Below are positions 22,771 through 34,649 of a stretch of DNA of 64,000 nt, in pieces; position 1 is the stretch's first letter, and each line of letters starts with the position of its first letter. This stretch comes from Solea solea (lineage: Eukaryota; Chordata; Actinopteri; Pleuronectiformes; Soleidae), in the NCBI RefSeq assembly GCF_958295425.1, contig NC_081139.1:24162888-24226887 (forward strand), read 5' to 3'. The notes beneath the pieces are model-generated. The model was not told where the DNA came from. It was given only the letters and a program-made list of their open reading frames with translations, and made no database searches. A program made the position numbers and the translations under genes.

Positions 22771-24701
22771 GGTACCTTTTACCTTATTAAACTAATCACT
22801 TCCTGCGTGCAGTGCAGGAACGTCACTGTGCGACGAGAAATCTAAACACGGAGAAAAGTGGAGAGAGTCGTATGGAGCTGATATGCTTTAGCATTGTGTG
22901 AACTCTTCTGACAATGTTTTGAATATATGGCTGAACATTTAATTGTTTTCAAATTATTTATTTTTTTGCAATTTGAAGCAATGCAGTTAGCAAACGCCAA
23001 AGGCTGTTTTTTAATTATTCTGTTTTTGATAGTTTTATCTATGCAAATTAAAAATGCCACTCATACATGTTGGAAACAGTTCAGATGTTTAAGTGCTTGT
23101 CCTTGTTATAGAATAGAGGTGTACATGTTTTGACAGTTACATGCAGTTATATAACATTTATCACATTTTAAATTAGAGTTAAGATTGAACTTCAATCAAA
23201 AATCTAATTGCAATATTTATCAGACAATATGCAAATAGATGTGTTGCCCAAATCATTCAGCTGTTTTTGAATTCAACAGACAGTCATTTAGATTTCAAAG
23301 TTGAGAACTACAGCTTTAATGCCAAAAGATCAATAAATACAAGAATTATTATAATAATCTTTATAGAAAGTGTGCAGATTATGGGTGTTGTAACAATTCA
23401 TGTGCTTTGGCCATGACTATCCAGATTGTAGATGCAGATCAAGTGTTATAACACTGCTGTTTATTGATCTCAGTGTTTAGTTTGCACCATCGTGCAGGAA
23501 GATTCAAGCATCTCCAAATGAGAAACCAGCCCTTATAAGCAGCTGCTGCAAAATATTGAACCCGTAGAACGCACACATCAGTGAGTAAGCACTCACACAC
23601 AGACGTACACACACACAGTAAAACATCTTCCCCTCTCCGCTGCACACATCCTCCTCACTCTCACAACAGTGTAAATCTTTTGTGCGGTGTGCACACTTGC
23701 AAATGTGAGTACGTGTGCACGCACAAGCACACACATGCTCAGATTACACAGTGCCGGGGCTTTGCTTGACATTATTAGTTTTGCATTTGGGCGTTCTGCC
23801 CAGAGTAACAGTATGGATTTTTGCCTGGGCTTCCTATAATTGGATGAGTTAAATTTCTCCATTCATTACATGTGCATCTGACCTCTGGACCCTGGCAGCT
23901 CCTGTGTTTTATTAGCACTCTCATCCCCTGATAATAGGGATCCCTTTCCCCACCAACACTCTCCCTCTCACACACACACAATGTCTCTGCTTAACAAATG
24001 TAACCCTTTGTGCTCCGAGTGACACATGAAGAAAAAGAGCAAGATTATATAAACCTTTAAATTGTGGATTTTTTCAGTCAGTCTGTAGAAATCATTCATA
24101 TAAAGACCACTGGTCAAAAACCTAGTTTAAGTTGTAAATAAACATGAAAAAAAACACCACACTCAGGTATGACTAACCCTAACCCAATGCGTTTTGCTCA
24201 TAGATTTTACATGGAACGGTTACCTCACAACATTATGTGATAGCAAATGGTGATATTTATTAAATAGAATTACACTAATGAGAGTGAAACAAACAAACAA
24301 AAAATTGATTGTCCGCCTAAATCACTACAGGAGGAGACAGAGGGGGATGCAGTCGTTCATAACTCCTCAGGTTAATCAAATGTACCTGTAAGAGAAGGAA
24401 CAGTAACAATAAATCACAATCAAGATATCACAGAAAAGTACTAAGATCCTGGGTTTCATTCAGTGCAAAAGGCTCAACTATGTTTAATTCATGAATCCAG
24501 AATCTTTCCCTTTTAAAAACAGATGTTTTATCAGGTCCCCCCCCTCTCGGATTATACCACTAAATCGAAGGGTAGTGTGTGAGGCATGATTCTTCCCTAC
24601 ATTATGTCTGACAATTGCATAATCCATATTGTGATTTCTGATGACAGCCTTATGTTTATTTAAAATTCTTGAAAGGTATTTGTCTGACCCACACACATTC
24701 T
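22771..24701. other. Noncoding stretch, nothing recognised
   Basis: Contains CA-rich words around 23590-23735 and short A runs. Several short overlapping frames occur; none is convincing. Confidence 0.5.
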
Positions 24702-24876
24702 ACTCAAGTAAAAGTACCAGTATTTTGTTAAAATTTGACTTAAGTACAAGTAAAAGGTACTGGTCTAAAATATACTCAAGTTAAATTAAAAAGTAGCTTG
24801 TTACTACAAGTACACAAAAAAAACCTACTCAATTACAGTAACGTGGGTAAATGTAATTCATTACGTTCCACCTCTG
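24702..24876 (-). mobile_element. hAT-like non-autonomous element, truncated
   Basis: Read on the minus strand it starts CAGAGGTGGAACGTAATGAA and continues through TTACATTTACCCACGTTACT and a CTTGTACTTAAGTC motif to CTTTTACTTGAGT. This is the start of a fish repeat with a CAGTGGTGG-type terminus that I associate with hAT. The opposite terminus is missing. Confidence 0.6.
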
Positions 24877-25139
24877 CATTTTGGTATGAAAAATTCTCGG
24901 CAAGCAATACACATTCCTGCATTAACATGTCTATGGGATTGATGTTGAGTAGTTTACATAGATTAGCCAAACACTTTCAACACTGTGTAAATCCACATAA
25001 ATTCATATTATTTGGTATAAGACCATTTCATTTTGGTCACATTCTTTAAACATCAGAGTAAGGAGGGAAATGTTCTGTACCAAGTTAGCCAGTGTGTTGT
25101 CTCCCATTTTTATTTTATTGTGTATATTTTTCTCACCTG

Positions 25140-25560
25140 CTAGGAAGCCAAATACACTGCTTGGTTCCAAATGCACGAGACAGGAGGCACGATGAATGAC
25201 TCAAGGGTTTTTAATGTCCTCTTGAACAGACAAACAAAATCAAAATCACTTCTTCCTTGAAGTAGAATAAACAAGACACAAACCTGGCACTATTTTAGCA
25301 AAAGGTGAAACAGACTTGGACTCTGACATGTCCTCTGGAAGCATAAACAACGCACTGGCACATGACAGAGAGACTGGGGACACTACATAGGGAGAGGGAA
25401 TCGAGGGCAGGTGCGAGTGATTACTTAAGGATCACCAGGTGAAGTGCTTGAGGGAATTAGGGGAGATGTGTCAAGAGTGATGAAAAAACAACGCGACAGG
25501 AAGACATGAACGTTTACCAAAATAAAAGGGGAAGTGAAAATCAAACCCAACACCAAAAGT
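25140..25560. repeat. Probable interspersed repeat, class uncertain
   Basis: Words such as GCATAAACAACGCACTGGCA near 25341, AGGTGCGAGTGATTACTTAA near 25411 and AAGACATGAACGTTTACC near 25501, followed by CAAAATAAAAGGGGAAGTGA, resemble a long fish repeat rich in ACAGG and AAACA words. It could derive from a retrotransposon untranslated region or LTR. No coding motif or terminal repeat was found. Confidence 0.35.
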
Positions 25561-25799
25561 GACATGAACTTAACGTGACGTCCTCAATGCATCTCGGGTG
25601 TATTTACACCTGTACTTATACGGGTTAGGTGCAATCCGATTTTAATCTGATCGGTGAAAACACATTTTAATGCCAGGTGTAAAGGGGACCATGTTGTCAG
25701 CTCAAACCATAACCCTTATGGGTTCCACTCAAACCTGCTTTAAACTACAGTTTTTGCCATTAACACAGCATCTCCTTCATGTACACGCTGCCGGGACAG

Positions 25800-25924
25800 C
25801 CATCAGGAGCAATGTGGGATTAAGTTGCCCAAGGACACATCAGCACACTAGCGTAGCCAAGAATCGAACCCACGACCTTCAAGTTCAATGACGACTTGCT
25901 CTGACACTGAGCTATAACCAACCA
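25800..25924 (-). mobile_element. tRNA-derived SINE relic
   Basis: On the minus strand, TATAGCTCAGTGTCAGAGC matches an A box and GTGGGTTCGATTC a B box, followed by GTGTCCTTGGGCAAC. It shares this body with the copies at 28299-28363 and 62870-62980. Eroded A-box bases (GTCAG for GGTAG) argue against a working tRNA gene. Confidence 0.75.
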
Positions 25925-27488
25925 TCGTTGATTATCTTTTTATCTATTTAAAAAAGGAGCCCCATGTAAAGAGTTTGGAAAAGGCTGCTCTGCAAGACTG
26001 ACATTTTACATGGAATTTTAATAATTAGAATCTCTCTTTTTATATAAATATCATTACTTAAAAGCCTGTAAATATCTACCTCAGTAGCTATATTTCCATG
26101 AAAAATACAAATGTAAATAGAAATCCATATAGACATCAAGTAACTTCAATCACTTCGAAAATGGATGAAAAAAAAGAACCGACGTTATCACTGTTGTTCA
26201 CCTGGAGAAAATCAAAGTTCAAGTTAGGGTTTATAATCCTTCCTGTGACAGCCGTGGACGTTGTCTGCATGCCATTGCCATGTATATTTCATGAGAGCAT
26301 GTATATTTAACACGGCATTGTATACCACGTGTGGACTTGATGTATGGATACTGACAACAGTGCTTGACATTATATGCACAATTACTCTTTGCTCCTGTAG
26401 TAAATCCTCAGGCTGATAGTAAACAAAAAAAAAAAAAGAAAAAAAGCAGGTGGTCTGTTGGGAAAGAGCGTAGGTTGTGCTCGACACAAGGTCAAAGCTA
26501 TTGTGGACTTCATCTGTGGCTTTATACAAACAAACATGCATTGGGAATCCATTTGTTACTGAGTATTTCATGGAGATAATGTATGCGGCAACACATGTCC
26601 ACAGCATCCAGCAGCAGTGGCACAGAAACACAGAAACATAGAAAGAGGTGCCGGTTTTTGCTCGTCCCGACATCCAGATCCCCCGCCTCCTTAAATGACC
26701 AGGTGACACCTTATTGATCTGAGCCATCTTTCAAGGCCAAGAACTTAGAGCCTTGTGTGGCACATTCAATGACCCACTGTAGACAGTAATGTTGTTGGCT
26801 ATGGCTCTCTGAGGATCCGATGCACAAGTATCCGCCTGACTGCTGGCTCTGGGATAACAGTTTCTGACAGCTGCAGAACAATGCTAATGGCCGCTCTCTT
26901 GTAGCAGCCAATGTGTAATCATCTCAGCACTCTGCTGTTAAAACTTTACAACAGTAATGTATGCAAACATGAATTCCATTTATTCCCCCCACCAGGTCCC
27001 AACAGGCAGGCCTTAAAGTTGCAAACTGTCTTACATCACAAATTACTCTGCTGGCACTTAATGCATTTTATATCACTCATAATCCTGGTGTTCCACACTA
27101 ATTAGTTGGAGTTGCCAGCATGCATATTACTCCTCATTATTTGGTGGCATCAAACCCCCTTTTTTCCACCCGTTTTCAGCACTCTTTGGTTGAATGCAGT
27201 TTTTGTTTTTATGGATTTTTTTTTCTTTCTCACAGGAGAAGAATCTGCGATGACACACGTTCTTCGCGGCTGGCAGGATTATCCCAGTACGCAGGGAGCG
27301 TGTCACTATGTACTGTTTTAAGACATTTCAAAAGTAATTAAACTACAAGAAATACAATTTAGAGAGGACAATTTAGTGCTTTTGTAATTGTTTTTCATTA
27401 TACCTTTTGATTTAAGAGCTGAGAGACTTGAGATCAGTAAAGGTGCATGCAAATAAAAGTAAAAGTCAATCTTATATACTGTGCTGTA
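25925..27488. other. Noncoding stretch, nothing recognised
   Basis: A strong acceptor-like TTTCTTTCTCACAG at 27236 is not followed by a usable donor. A 167-codon minus-strand frame (26224-26727) includes a Phe run from an A-rich tract and no domain. Confidence 0.45.
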
Positions 27489-27688
27489 TACACTCACCTG
27501 CCACTTTGTGAGGTACAGAGTGGCACCCAGCATTTTCATTCTGCTTCAAGGTTTTGCTGCAATTTTGCTATCAGAAAATATCCTCTGTCTGGCCATTCTC
27601 CTCTAATCTCTGGCATCAACAAGGCATTTTTGCCCAGAGAACTGCCCCTCACTGGATATGTTCTCTTTTTCCAACCATTCTCTGTAAA

Positions 27689-27696
27689 CCATAGAG
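27689..27696. repeat. Left 8-bp target duplication of the hAT insertion
   Basis: CCATAGAG, matching CCCGAGAG at 28221-28228 with two mismatches. Both differ by one base from CCCTAGAG, recalled as the Tc1-like consensus at this point. Confidence 0.75.
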
Positions 27697-28220
27697 CAGG
27701 GGTCTCAAACTCATTGTAAGTCAGGGGCCACACACAGAGCAGTTTGATCTCAAGTGGGCCGGACGAGTAAAATAATAGCATAATAACCCACAAACAACAA
27801 GAACTCCAATGTTTTCACTTTGTTTTACATTTAATTCATCTTTTCACAACACCTGAAAATGTTATGCTTAAGTTTACCATGCACACATGATTCGTGATCA
27901 CAGTGGATCTACGAAGGTAAACAACATTTAGCCACAGGTATCTGGATCCTGATCTGGATCTGGAGTCTGAGCCTTTATTTCTGGAACACAACACATATTT
28001 ACCCCACTTCAGAGTGACTCATGCTAACTCTGCCTTCTACTGGCATCTCTCTCCTCACACACACATACACAGCACTGCTCCCTCACTTTCTCTCTCTCTC
28101 TCTCTCTCTCTCTGCACATACTCTTGCCCGGCTCTTAAAAGCATTCTTACAATAGTAATTTACACAAATTCATCCTGCGGGCCAGATTGGACCTACTGGT
28201 GGGCCGGTTTGACACCCCTG
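27697..28220 (+). mobile_element. hAT non-autonomous element
   Basis: Ends CAGGGGTCTCAAACTC (27697) and GGTTTGACACCCCTG (to 28220) are inverted repeats, and 8-bp duplications flank it, as hAT transposases produce. The interior begins with GTGGGCCGGACGAG-type sequence common to fish hAT elements and includes a TC microsatellite. No transposase coding was seen. Confidence 0.85.
28089..28113. repeat. (TC)n microsatellite inside the hAT element
   Basis: Uninterrupted TC repeat. Confidence 0.95.
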
Positions 28221-28228
28221 CCCGAGAG
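28221..28228. repeat. Right 8-bp target duplication of the hAT insertion
   Basis: CCCGAGAG; see 27689-27696. Confidence 0.75.
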
Positions 28229-28298
28229 ACTAGATGAGCCGTTTCTGAAAAACTCAGAGCAGCATATCTGGCACCAACAAAATAGACAACATTTATTT

Positions 28299-28363
28299 AA
28301 GCGTGTTGCCCAAGGACACATCGGCATGTAGACGAGCCGGGAATTGAACCCACAACTTTCTGC
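28299..28363 (-). mobile_element. tRNA-derived SINE fragment
   Basis: On the minus strand, GTGGGTTCAATTCCCGGC is a B box, followed by CCGATGTGTCCTTGGGCAAC. The A-box half is missing; the sequence runs straight into the next element. Confidence 0.7.
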
Positions 28364-28365
28364 CC

Positions 28366-28648
28366 TGTTTCCATTATGGTAAAGCCCTGGGTCAGATTTG
28401 CGTTTAGACTGAGAACAGTACCTTTACATTACATTTAGGCGGGGTGTGGGCGGTGCCCAATGGCCACACCATTGAGATATAGTGTGACATAAATCAGCTG
28501 ACTGTCATGGGTGGAGCCGGTCTAGCTCCACCTGGACCATACACCTATTTTACCCCAGTGAAAAGATGCAGTTGGGGTTAAGTTGGTAGTATTTGGTACT
28601 ATAAAATACGTACCGTACCAAACCGAACCATTCCACTTGGTGGAAACG
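28366..28648. mobile_element. MITE-like element
   Basis: Ends TGTTTCCATTATGGTA and ACTTGGTGGAAACG are short inverted repeats. Near the right end, ACGTACCGTACCAAACCGAA matches a fish repeat built on GGTACC-type words. About 280 bp, noncoding, class uncertain. Confidence 0.6.
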
Positions 28649-28795
28649 AGGCTTTATAGTTTAAATATGACTTGTTCTACCACTGCACGAGCAGTACATG
28701 ACTAAATGCATTACCTTACTGCTATGTGATGGGCTGATAAGATATTCGCATTAGCAAGCATTAAAAAGGATGTACCTAATAAACTGGCCAGTGTA

Positions 28796-31070
28796 CATAT
28801 GAATATTGAAATGCATTGTGAGTATTCTTGTAGCGTTTTTGCTAAAAAAAAAAGAATGTTCCAGTGTGGGCTGTCCAGCTGTGAACCACAACTGTCTTCA
28901 TAATGTTGCCATATTGTTGTAACAGTCTGTCCATTAGTCACTGTCTGTGGACACAATGCAGGGTTTGTCTCCAGAAATATCATCGCATCATTACTGCAGT
29001 TTGTGTCAGTTTTTTTTAGCTGGACGAGAAGCGTGCTGGCTTACTGGGCTGCGAAATATTACAGAAATTATATAATTGAACTCTTCTTCCATAATTCAGT
29101 TGTTTGTGCACTACTTTCATTCAGCACACTGCATCCAATGCTTTATGTTGCTTACTGTGTAATGCTGCAATTATGTCCCTTCCTAAGTTATCATATCATG
29201 CAGTTTTATAGCATGATGCACTGATTCTTCTCTGAGATGTGTATTTACAGTGAAAGGCACTGAGATTAACGATCAACCCCACTCACTTAAATATTAATTA
29301 ACATTTTTAAATGTTTATATTTTTGTAGAATGAAATACTCAGTTGTATTTGTTCTTAAGTCTTCCAAAACTGCAACGTTTATTCTACTAGCATATTAAGT
29401 CATATTAAGAGTAAAAGTAGTGTTCTCAGTCCAAACACAAGCCTGAACCAAGGCTTTACAGTTCCAATCAGCACTGTACTGTCTGTGTTGTAGGGATGAA
29501 CCAGGCTGCCACATTCACAAATGTAATCAGTTTAAAATGATACAGGCAGATTGACTCTATATCTCATCGTCTCTCAGCAGCAGCAGCTTCATTTATTTAT
29601 TCATTTCACTTCCCGTCAAAGCGATTGATCCAAAGTTGCAGTGTATTCCAGTTCTTTCCTAGCTGCATACACCACACAACGATCATCGGCAGTTTTGAAT
29701 GGTGCGACGCCTACTGGACTACCTTCAGAATCACTTGTGGTCTGGCCCTCTTTAAAATAAACACAACCCAAACCAGATATGTAAGACACCAGCGTTTACA
29801 CACCTATGAAACCATTTGCCAAAATCGCCCTTTTGATCATCTGATCATGAACAGAATGTAAAAATGTAACATTTCCCAAGATTCTGTTTTAAATGGCTGA
29901 AAGGAGAAGCTCTCTCCAGTTTGGGGTGAGAATGTTTAAACATAGTGATAACCACACATATATTTAACCTCTCCTGAAGCAGTCACACCATTGTACTTAA
30001 ATAAGGAATACTTGTGTAACAAATGTAAAAATGGTACTGGACTGGAGAGGCCACTCATAGTGCAATGTAAATTGTTGTCTCCAGTTGCTGTTTTGTGTGT
30101 TTGTTTAGGAGGAAAAAACATCAGCTGAACATTCTCTCTCTACTGTCACCTGTCTATTAAATTCATAATGGCCGTGCATACTGCATAGCAGTAAACACTG
30201 AACTCGTTTGAATTGTTTTCACAGTGTAGTAGCAACACACCTGGAATAAATAGCTTGCATACACTGCATAACAAGCATGAAAACACACACTTGCTGGATC
30301 AATGATTTATCATTGCATGATTTGTGTTCACTAAATTGGGAACAGTTCAACCAAATAAGGATAAAAAACACATGGTGTCTTATTTGCATAGTTTGGTTTT
30401 GTTTGTCAAACTGAAGCAAAAGTCTCTTTACAGTAGCAGTGTCTCAAATTCAACCCAATTATAAGTAAGTTTTGACTACAATGCAGTTCCACTGGGCACG
30501 TAGTAATACACATATGTCGGTATAAAACTGTGAATTATACTATAAGCAGAGACTTAAAGGGGTTATTAGCATTCAAAATGGTTACTGCAATCCAAATATT
30601 ATAATATTATATGTTGGAGTGTTGCCCTCCCTGACTCTATGGTCTAATGGGTGAACAGATATATCCAGAAAGATATACTTTTGTGTCCCACTATCTGTTT
30701 TATTTTCATAAACATCAAATCAATTAGGCTAATTTTCACGTGTTAGCAACAGGTGGAAATTATGAAAGTGAAACTGTGCAGCAGCAGCTTCACAACAGTG
30801 GAGAATTATCTCATGATGAGGCAACAATATAGTACGAGAAAGAGATGTTGGGGCCTAGTCAAAGTTGAGTGAAGCTGAATTGCTTAACTGTCCTGGAGAA
30901 AAGTATCCACATCAGCATCCGTCTAAAAATTACTTTCCACTTTCTGTTATCTACATAATCACAAACTACTGGCTGTATTGAGTGAAACTAGTACTTCAAG
31001 ATGTTTGTGAGTAAATCATTTTCTTTAAAAGAATGTACTTTTGATAGGAGTGTGCTGTAACCAAGGTTTT
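28796..31070. other. Noncoding stretch, nothing recognised
   Basis: AT-rich unique sequence. No gene, repeat family or long array was identified. Confidence 0.5.
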
Positions 31071-31375
31071 CATTGTCTACCACTTCATGCTCCATATGAG
31101 GGTCATGAGGGCCGCTGGAACCAATCCCAGCTGACATAGGGCAAAAAGTGGTGTACAGCCTGGATAGGTTGCCAGTCCATCATAGGGCAAACACACAGAC
31201 CCAAACAAAGATTTACTCTCACATTCACACCTATGGTCAATTTCGAGTGTCCAATTAATCTCGGTATGTCTTTCGTCTGCGGGAGGAAACCAGAGTACCC
31301 AGAGAAAACTGACAAACACACGGTAGGAACGTTCAAACTCCAAAGAGAGAACCCCTCGGTCCGAACCGGATCGCA
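31071..31375 (-). repeat. tRNA-headed fish interspersed repeat
   Basis: Minus-orientation copy. Recognised words are CCAATCCCAGCTGACATAGG near 31121, GGTTGCCAGTCCATCATAGG near 31168, TCTCACATTCACACCTATGG near 31215 and GGGAGGAAACCAGAG near 31280. The head end is eroded. Confidence 0.75.
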
Positions 31376-33760
31376 AAACAGTGTCGATTTGTCGATTAAC
31401 AGCTAAAATCATATTAGGTGTAACAGAAAAGACAGAACAAATTGAAGTGTACACTATGGACAAATGTGCTGTTTTGATGACGTTATTGCGAACAAGGTCA
31501 CAATCATTTACAAAGTGGGTCCCCATCTAAAAGTTAGTGGAAACAGTTTCGACCACCATTGTTGTCAGAGAGTTCCTTCGAGTATCTTCCACTGCTGCTA
31601 CCAGTCTTTTGGCCACAACGGGACAAATAAGTGAAGGGCATTAGTTTCTGGTCCAGGATGGAGACGTGATGTTGGCAACAAGTTACATCTGATAGGAACA
31701 ATCTCGCTTCTTTGACACGTCTGAATTTACCGCATGACTTATGTGACTCAGCAACAGACCAGAATTGGAATCCAAATGTCTTGACATTTAATTGCCACCT
31801 GTAGGTCACTGGCGTAGCAATCCAAAACCCAGCAGCAGATCGGCTCATCAGAGTGCTGAAAGATCCCCCGCTTCGCTTTCACTAAAGGTTCTGTTTCTCT
31901 CTCTCTCTCTCCCTCTTACTCTCACTCTCCTGGCACCTGATGTCTGTGCACGGTGCCATGCAGGCAGTGATGACCTGGTCAATAATCAGTAATAAAGATG
32001 GTGTGCTGAGCATGATTGTGGAATGATTGGTCTGTCGATAGTGTATTGAGCAGACACACCAAAGGCCAGACAGCTGCACATTTTGGAAGCAACAGAATGG
32101 TAGCACAGCAAAGTTTAAGATATGGCCGTTATATCAGGGCAATAAAGCCACTGGTGGATGAAGGCTATACATTACTGTCCTAACTTATAGGTATTAAAGG
32201 CCCTCGTTATTTGCATTTCTTATTTAACATTAGATATATCCACACAATGTTCAATGCTGCTGAGGCCAATCAGGTCCAAAGTAAAAATGTCTCACAAAAA
32301 TAAAAGCCTGACATCACAAATATCACTATTTGTTTCCATTGACAATTAGGTATTAACCCATAAACACTTAAACCTGATGATAATCAGTTTGAAACAAAAA
32401 TGTTTCAAACACATACAATAGTACTACTAATCTGGAATGTCGTATGTCTACAGTACTTTCTGTTATGCACTTAAAATTACCTGGGAATTCAAGGTAGTAT
32501 AAGCCTATGCTTTGTTTTGTTTAATTGTCTTTGAGAAGGCATGTTGATTCTTTTTTCTTTTTTGAAAGTGCACTATAGTTAGCACTAGTTGCTCATTGTT
32601 GTACCACTGTGTCAATGTGATGACGTCATCAAACGACTTGTTGACTCGACTATTAACAGATAAGTCGATCTGAACAAATTTGTCCCGAACCCTAACCCTA
32701 ATCCAGCATGAGTTAGTTTCAGCAAAGTTCCGCTGTTGTAATAGTTTACTTCATGAACTGAAAAGTATATTTTAGTGACAAATATTAGTTCAAATACTTG
32801 TTCAAACTTTGTTCTCGTCTCCCTCATATCGAAAAAAAAAAAATGCATCAGTTGTACAAGGTTGTGTTACAACATTGCCAGTTCACAACTGAAACCACTC
32901 AGTTCAAATGACTTTCTTTTTGTGTGTGTGATGTGGGCACTGTCCTTAATGCTACTTAGATGGGCCATGGGGTTGCAAATTTTACCCACTGCACTCCATT
33001 TTCCCTTTAGGAAATTGAACATTGTCATGGATGGATTAGCTCTGTAATGGTGAGACACATAGCTTGAGCAGAGACGACCGGCTAAAAAATGTCGGGCAAA
33101 TGAGGGAGAGGAAAAAAGGTATGAAATTCATTTCATACCTCTTCAGGCACACTCACTTGAGGAGTGGCTTTTTTACAATCCTAAGCCAACACATTTGCAA
33201 CTTTTGAACAGATTTTGGGACATAACAGTACATTTAGAAGTTACAATTCACTGCTGTCCATCTCTGCTAACACACTGACATCACATTACCAACAATATAT
33301 CGGTATCTCTGTTCTCTTACTTTGCCTTACTTTGATGGAATACATCTTTATTTCTGTATTTGACACTGCGCTGTGTTCTAAATGAAGGGCTCACACATTT
33401 AGTTTACTCTGTAGTGTCATTGGTTGTTGTGTTAATATTTCTTTGTGGCTGAACGTGAATCCAAGCTTAAATACAGAAGCCTGGAATTGGATCAAACCAA
33501 TAGCTGAACTAGCAAAGGGGGGGGGATTTCTGGTTCTATGTATTGAGTGAGTGTAGTTATTGTGTTTGTTTAGTTTCCCCTCTTGTTTTTAAATGTCCAT
33601 CCTTTGTCTAATGAGTTAGTGTTGTGTTTTGTTAATCATTATTTTTGAGTGAAGTTCTGTTTAGTTTACCTCTTTTTTAATTGGACCAGATTTCTACTTA
33701 TTTGACATTTTTTGAAAGATGTAATTTTGATATAAAGATTTAATGTCTGTGCTCTCAAAA
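31376..33760. other. Noncoding stretch with minor repeat scraps
   Basis: About 32620-32670 (TGACGTCATCAAACGACTTG and TCGACTATTAACAG) resembles a piece of a fish hAT-like repeat, too short to assign. CCCTAACCCTAA near 32690 is only two telomere-like units. A short palindrome lies at 33117-33140. No gene. Confidence 0.45.
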
Positions 33761-34128
33761 TGAGCGGGTGGAGTGGGTTGAGACGAGTGTGACAGAAGGA
33801 TAGCAGCAAAAGTGAAATGTAAGGTCTAGTGAAGATGCTACTGAGACCTGCTGTGATGTATTGCTCGGAGAAAGTGGCAATGTCTAAAAGACAGGAGGCG
33901 CTGGAACTGGAGGTGGTAGAGCTAAAGATACACTGAACAAAGGGTGTTGATGATGGAGCTGCCAGGCAGGAGTAAAAGAGGAAGACCATGGAGAAGGTTC
34001 ATGGATGTTATGAAGGAGGACATGATTACAATTAGTGTAATAGAATAGGACACAAGGGAGAGGGCAAGATGGAGGAAGACGATCCACTGTGGTAACCCCA
34101 ACCCCTTTGAGAAGCTGAAAGAAGAAGT
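33761..34128 (+). pseudogene. RTE-type LINE 3' end
   Basis: Broken frames read RPAVMYCSEKVAMSKRQEA (near 33846) and ELPGRSKRGRPWRRFMDV followed by MKEDM (near 33956-34024). These match the C-terminal end of RTE-clade reverse transcriptases (family pattern RPAMLYGSE..., then GRPxRRFMDVVKEDM). Between them the frame is deleted and shifted. The 3' end is GATCCACTGTGGTAACCCCA running into GAAGCTGAAAGAAGAAG, the RTE tail. 5' truncated, inactive. Confidence 0.85.
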
Positions 34129-34459
34129 CATTTAGTCATTTAGGTCGCTCAGTAGTACCTATTGTGCCTTGGTGTATTGCACTGTATTCATACCGAAGGA
34201 TTTGTTTTGGAGTTGACCGTATCAATGAAACATTTTATATGGTGTAAGTTACAGTTTTAACTATGTGGCTGCTGCACATTCTGTCAAAAACAAGAATTCT
34301 GCCTCACAGCTACATTCATCCATCAGTCTCCATCAACTTTGTCGTCATATGTCCAGACTGATTCATGTTTAGCAAAGAACGGTGGAATTTGATTTTAAAA
34401 GGTGAAATATGAAAATTTGCTTCATGGCCAAAACATTTTAGTCGATAACACTGACCTTA
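34129..34459. other. Noncoding stretch, possibly part of the next repeat
   Basis: AT-rich, no gene. It may be the diverged 5' part of the repeat at 34460-34612. Confidence 0.4.
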
Positions 34460-34612
34460 CACTACCAAGTGGGCATTTGTGCCACATCTGAAGAAATTCC
34501 CTCAAGGCCTTCCTGAGAAATTACATTTAAAAATATTTGAAGGACAGACTGACAGGAGGACAACCCGAAAAACATAACGCCTCGGGCCGCAGCTGTCTCT
34601 GTGTAAAACGTA
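34460..34612. repeat. Fish interspersed repeat fragment, class unassigned
   Basis: Ordered words TTCCCTCAAGGCCTTCCTGA near 34496, GACAGACTGACAGGAGGACA near 34543 and CCCGAAAAACATAACGCCTC near 34565 match a repeat common in fish introns. Confidence 0.55.
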
Positions 34613-34649
34613 TTATAAATTCATGAAAACACAGTCAAAATATGTAATG

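Larger units (their letters stand above)
27489..28795 (-). mobile_element. Tc1-like element carrying nested insertions
   Basis: The left end TACACTCACCTGCCACTTTG and the right end CTAATAAACTGGCCAGTGTA are inverted copies of the same terminus as at 2165-2687. Internal helix-turn-helix coding sequence is present on the minus strand (for example GAACTGCCCCTCACTGGATA near 27639). As in the first copy, the catalytic half is absent. The element is interrupted by a hAT element with a target duplication, then by SINE-like and MITE-like sequence, which inflate it to 1.3 kb. Confidence 0.85.

Noticed and set aside
26224..26727. 167-codon minus-strand open frame
   Set aside because: Low-complexity Phe run from an A-rich tract, cysteine and tyrosine scattered without pattern, no family resemblance.
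27227..27310. Exon start after a strong TTTCTTTCTCACAG acceptor
   Set aside because: No donor or continuing frame with recognisable protein follows.
32686..32705. Interstitial telomere repeat (CCCTAA)
   Set aside because: Only two units; too short to distinguish from chance.
33117..33140. 11-bp inverted repeat with 2-base spacer
   Set aside because: Roughly half of such repeats are expected by chance in a window this size, and AT-rich composition raises that.
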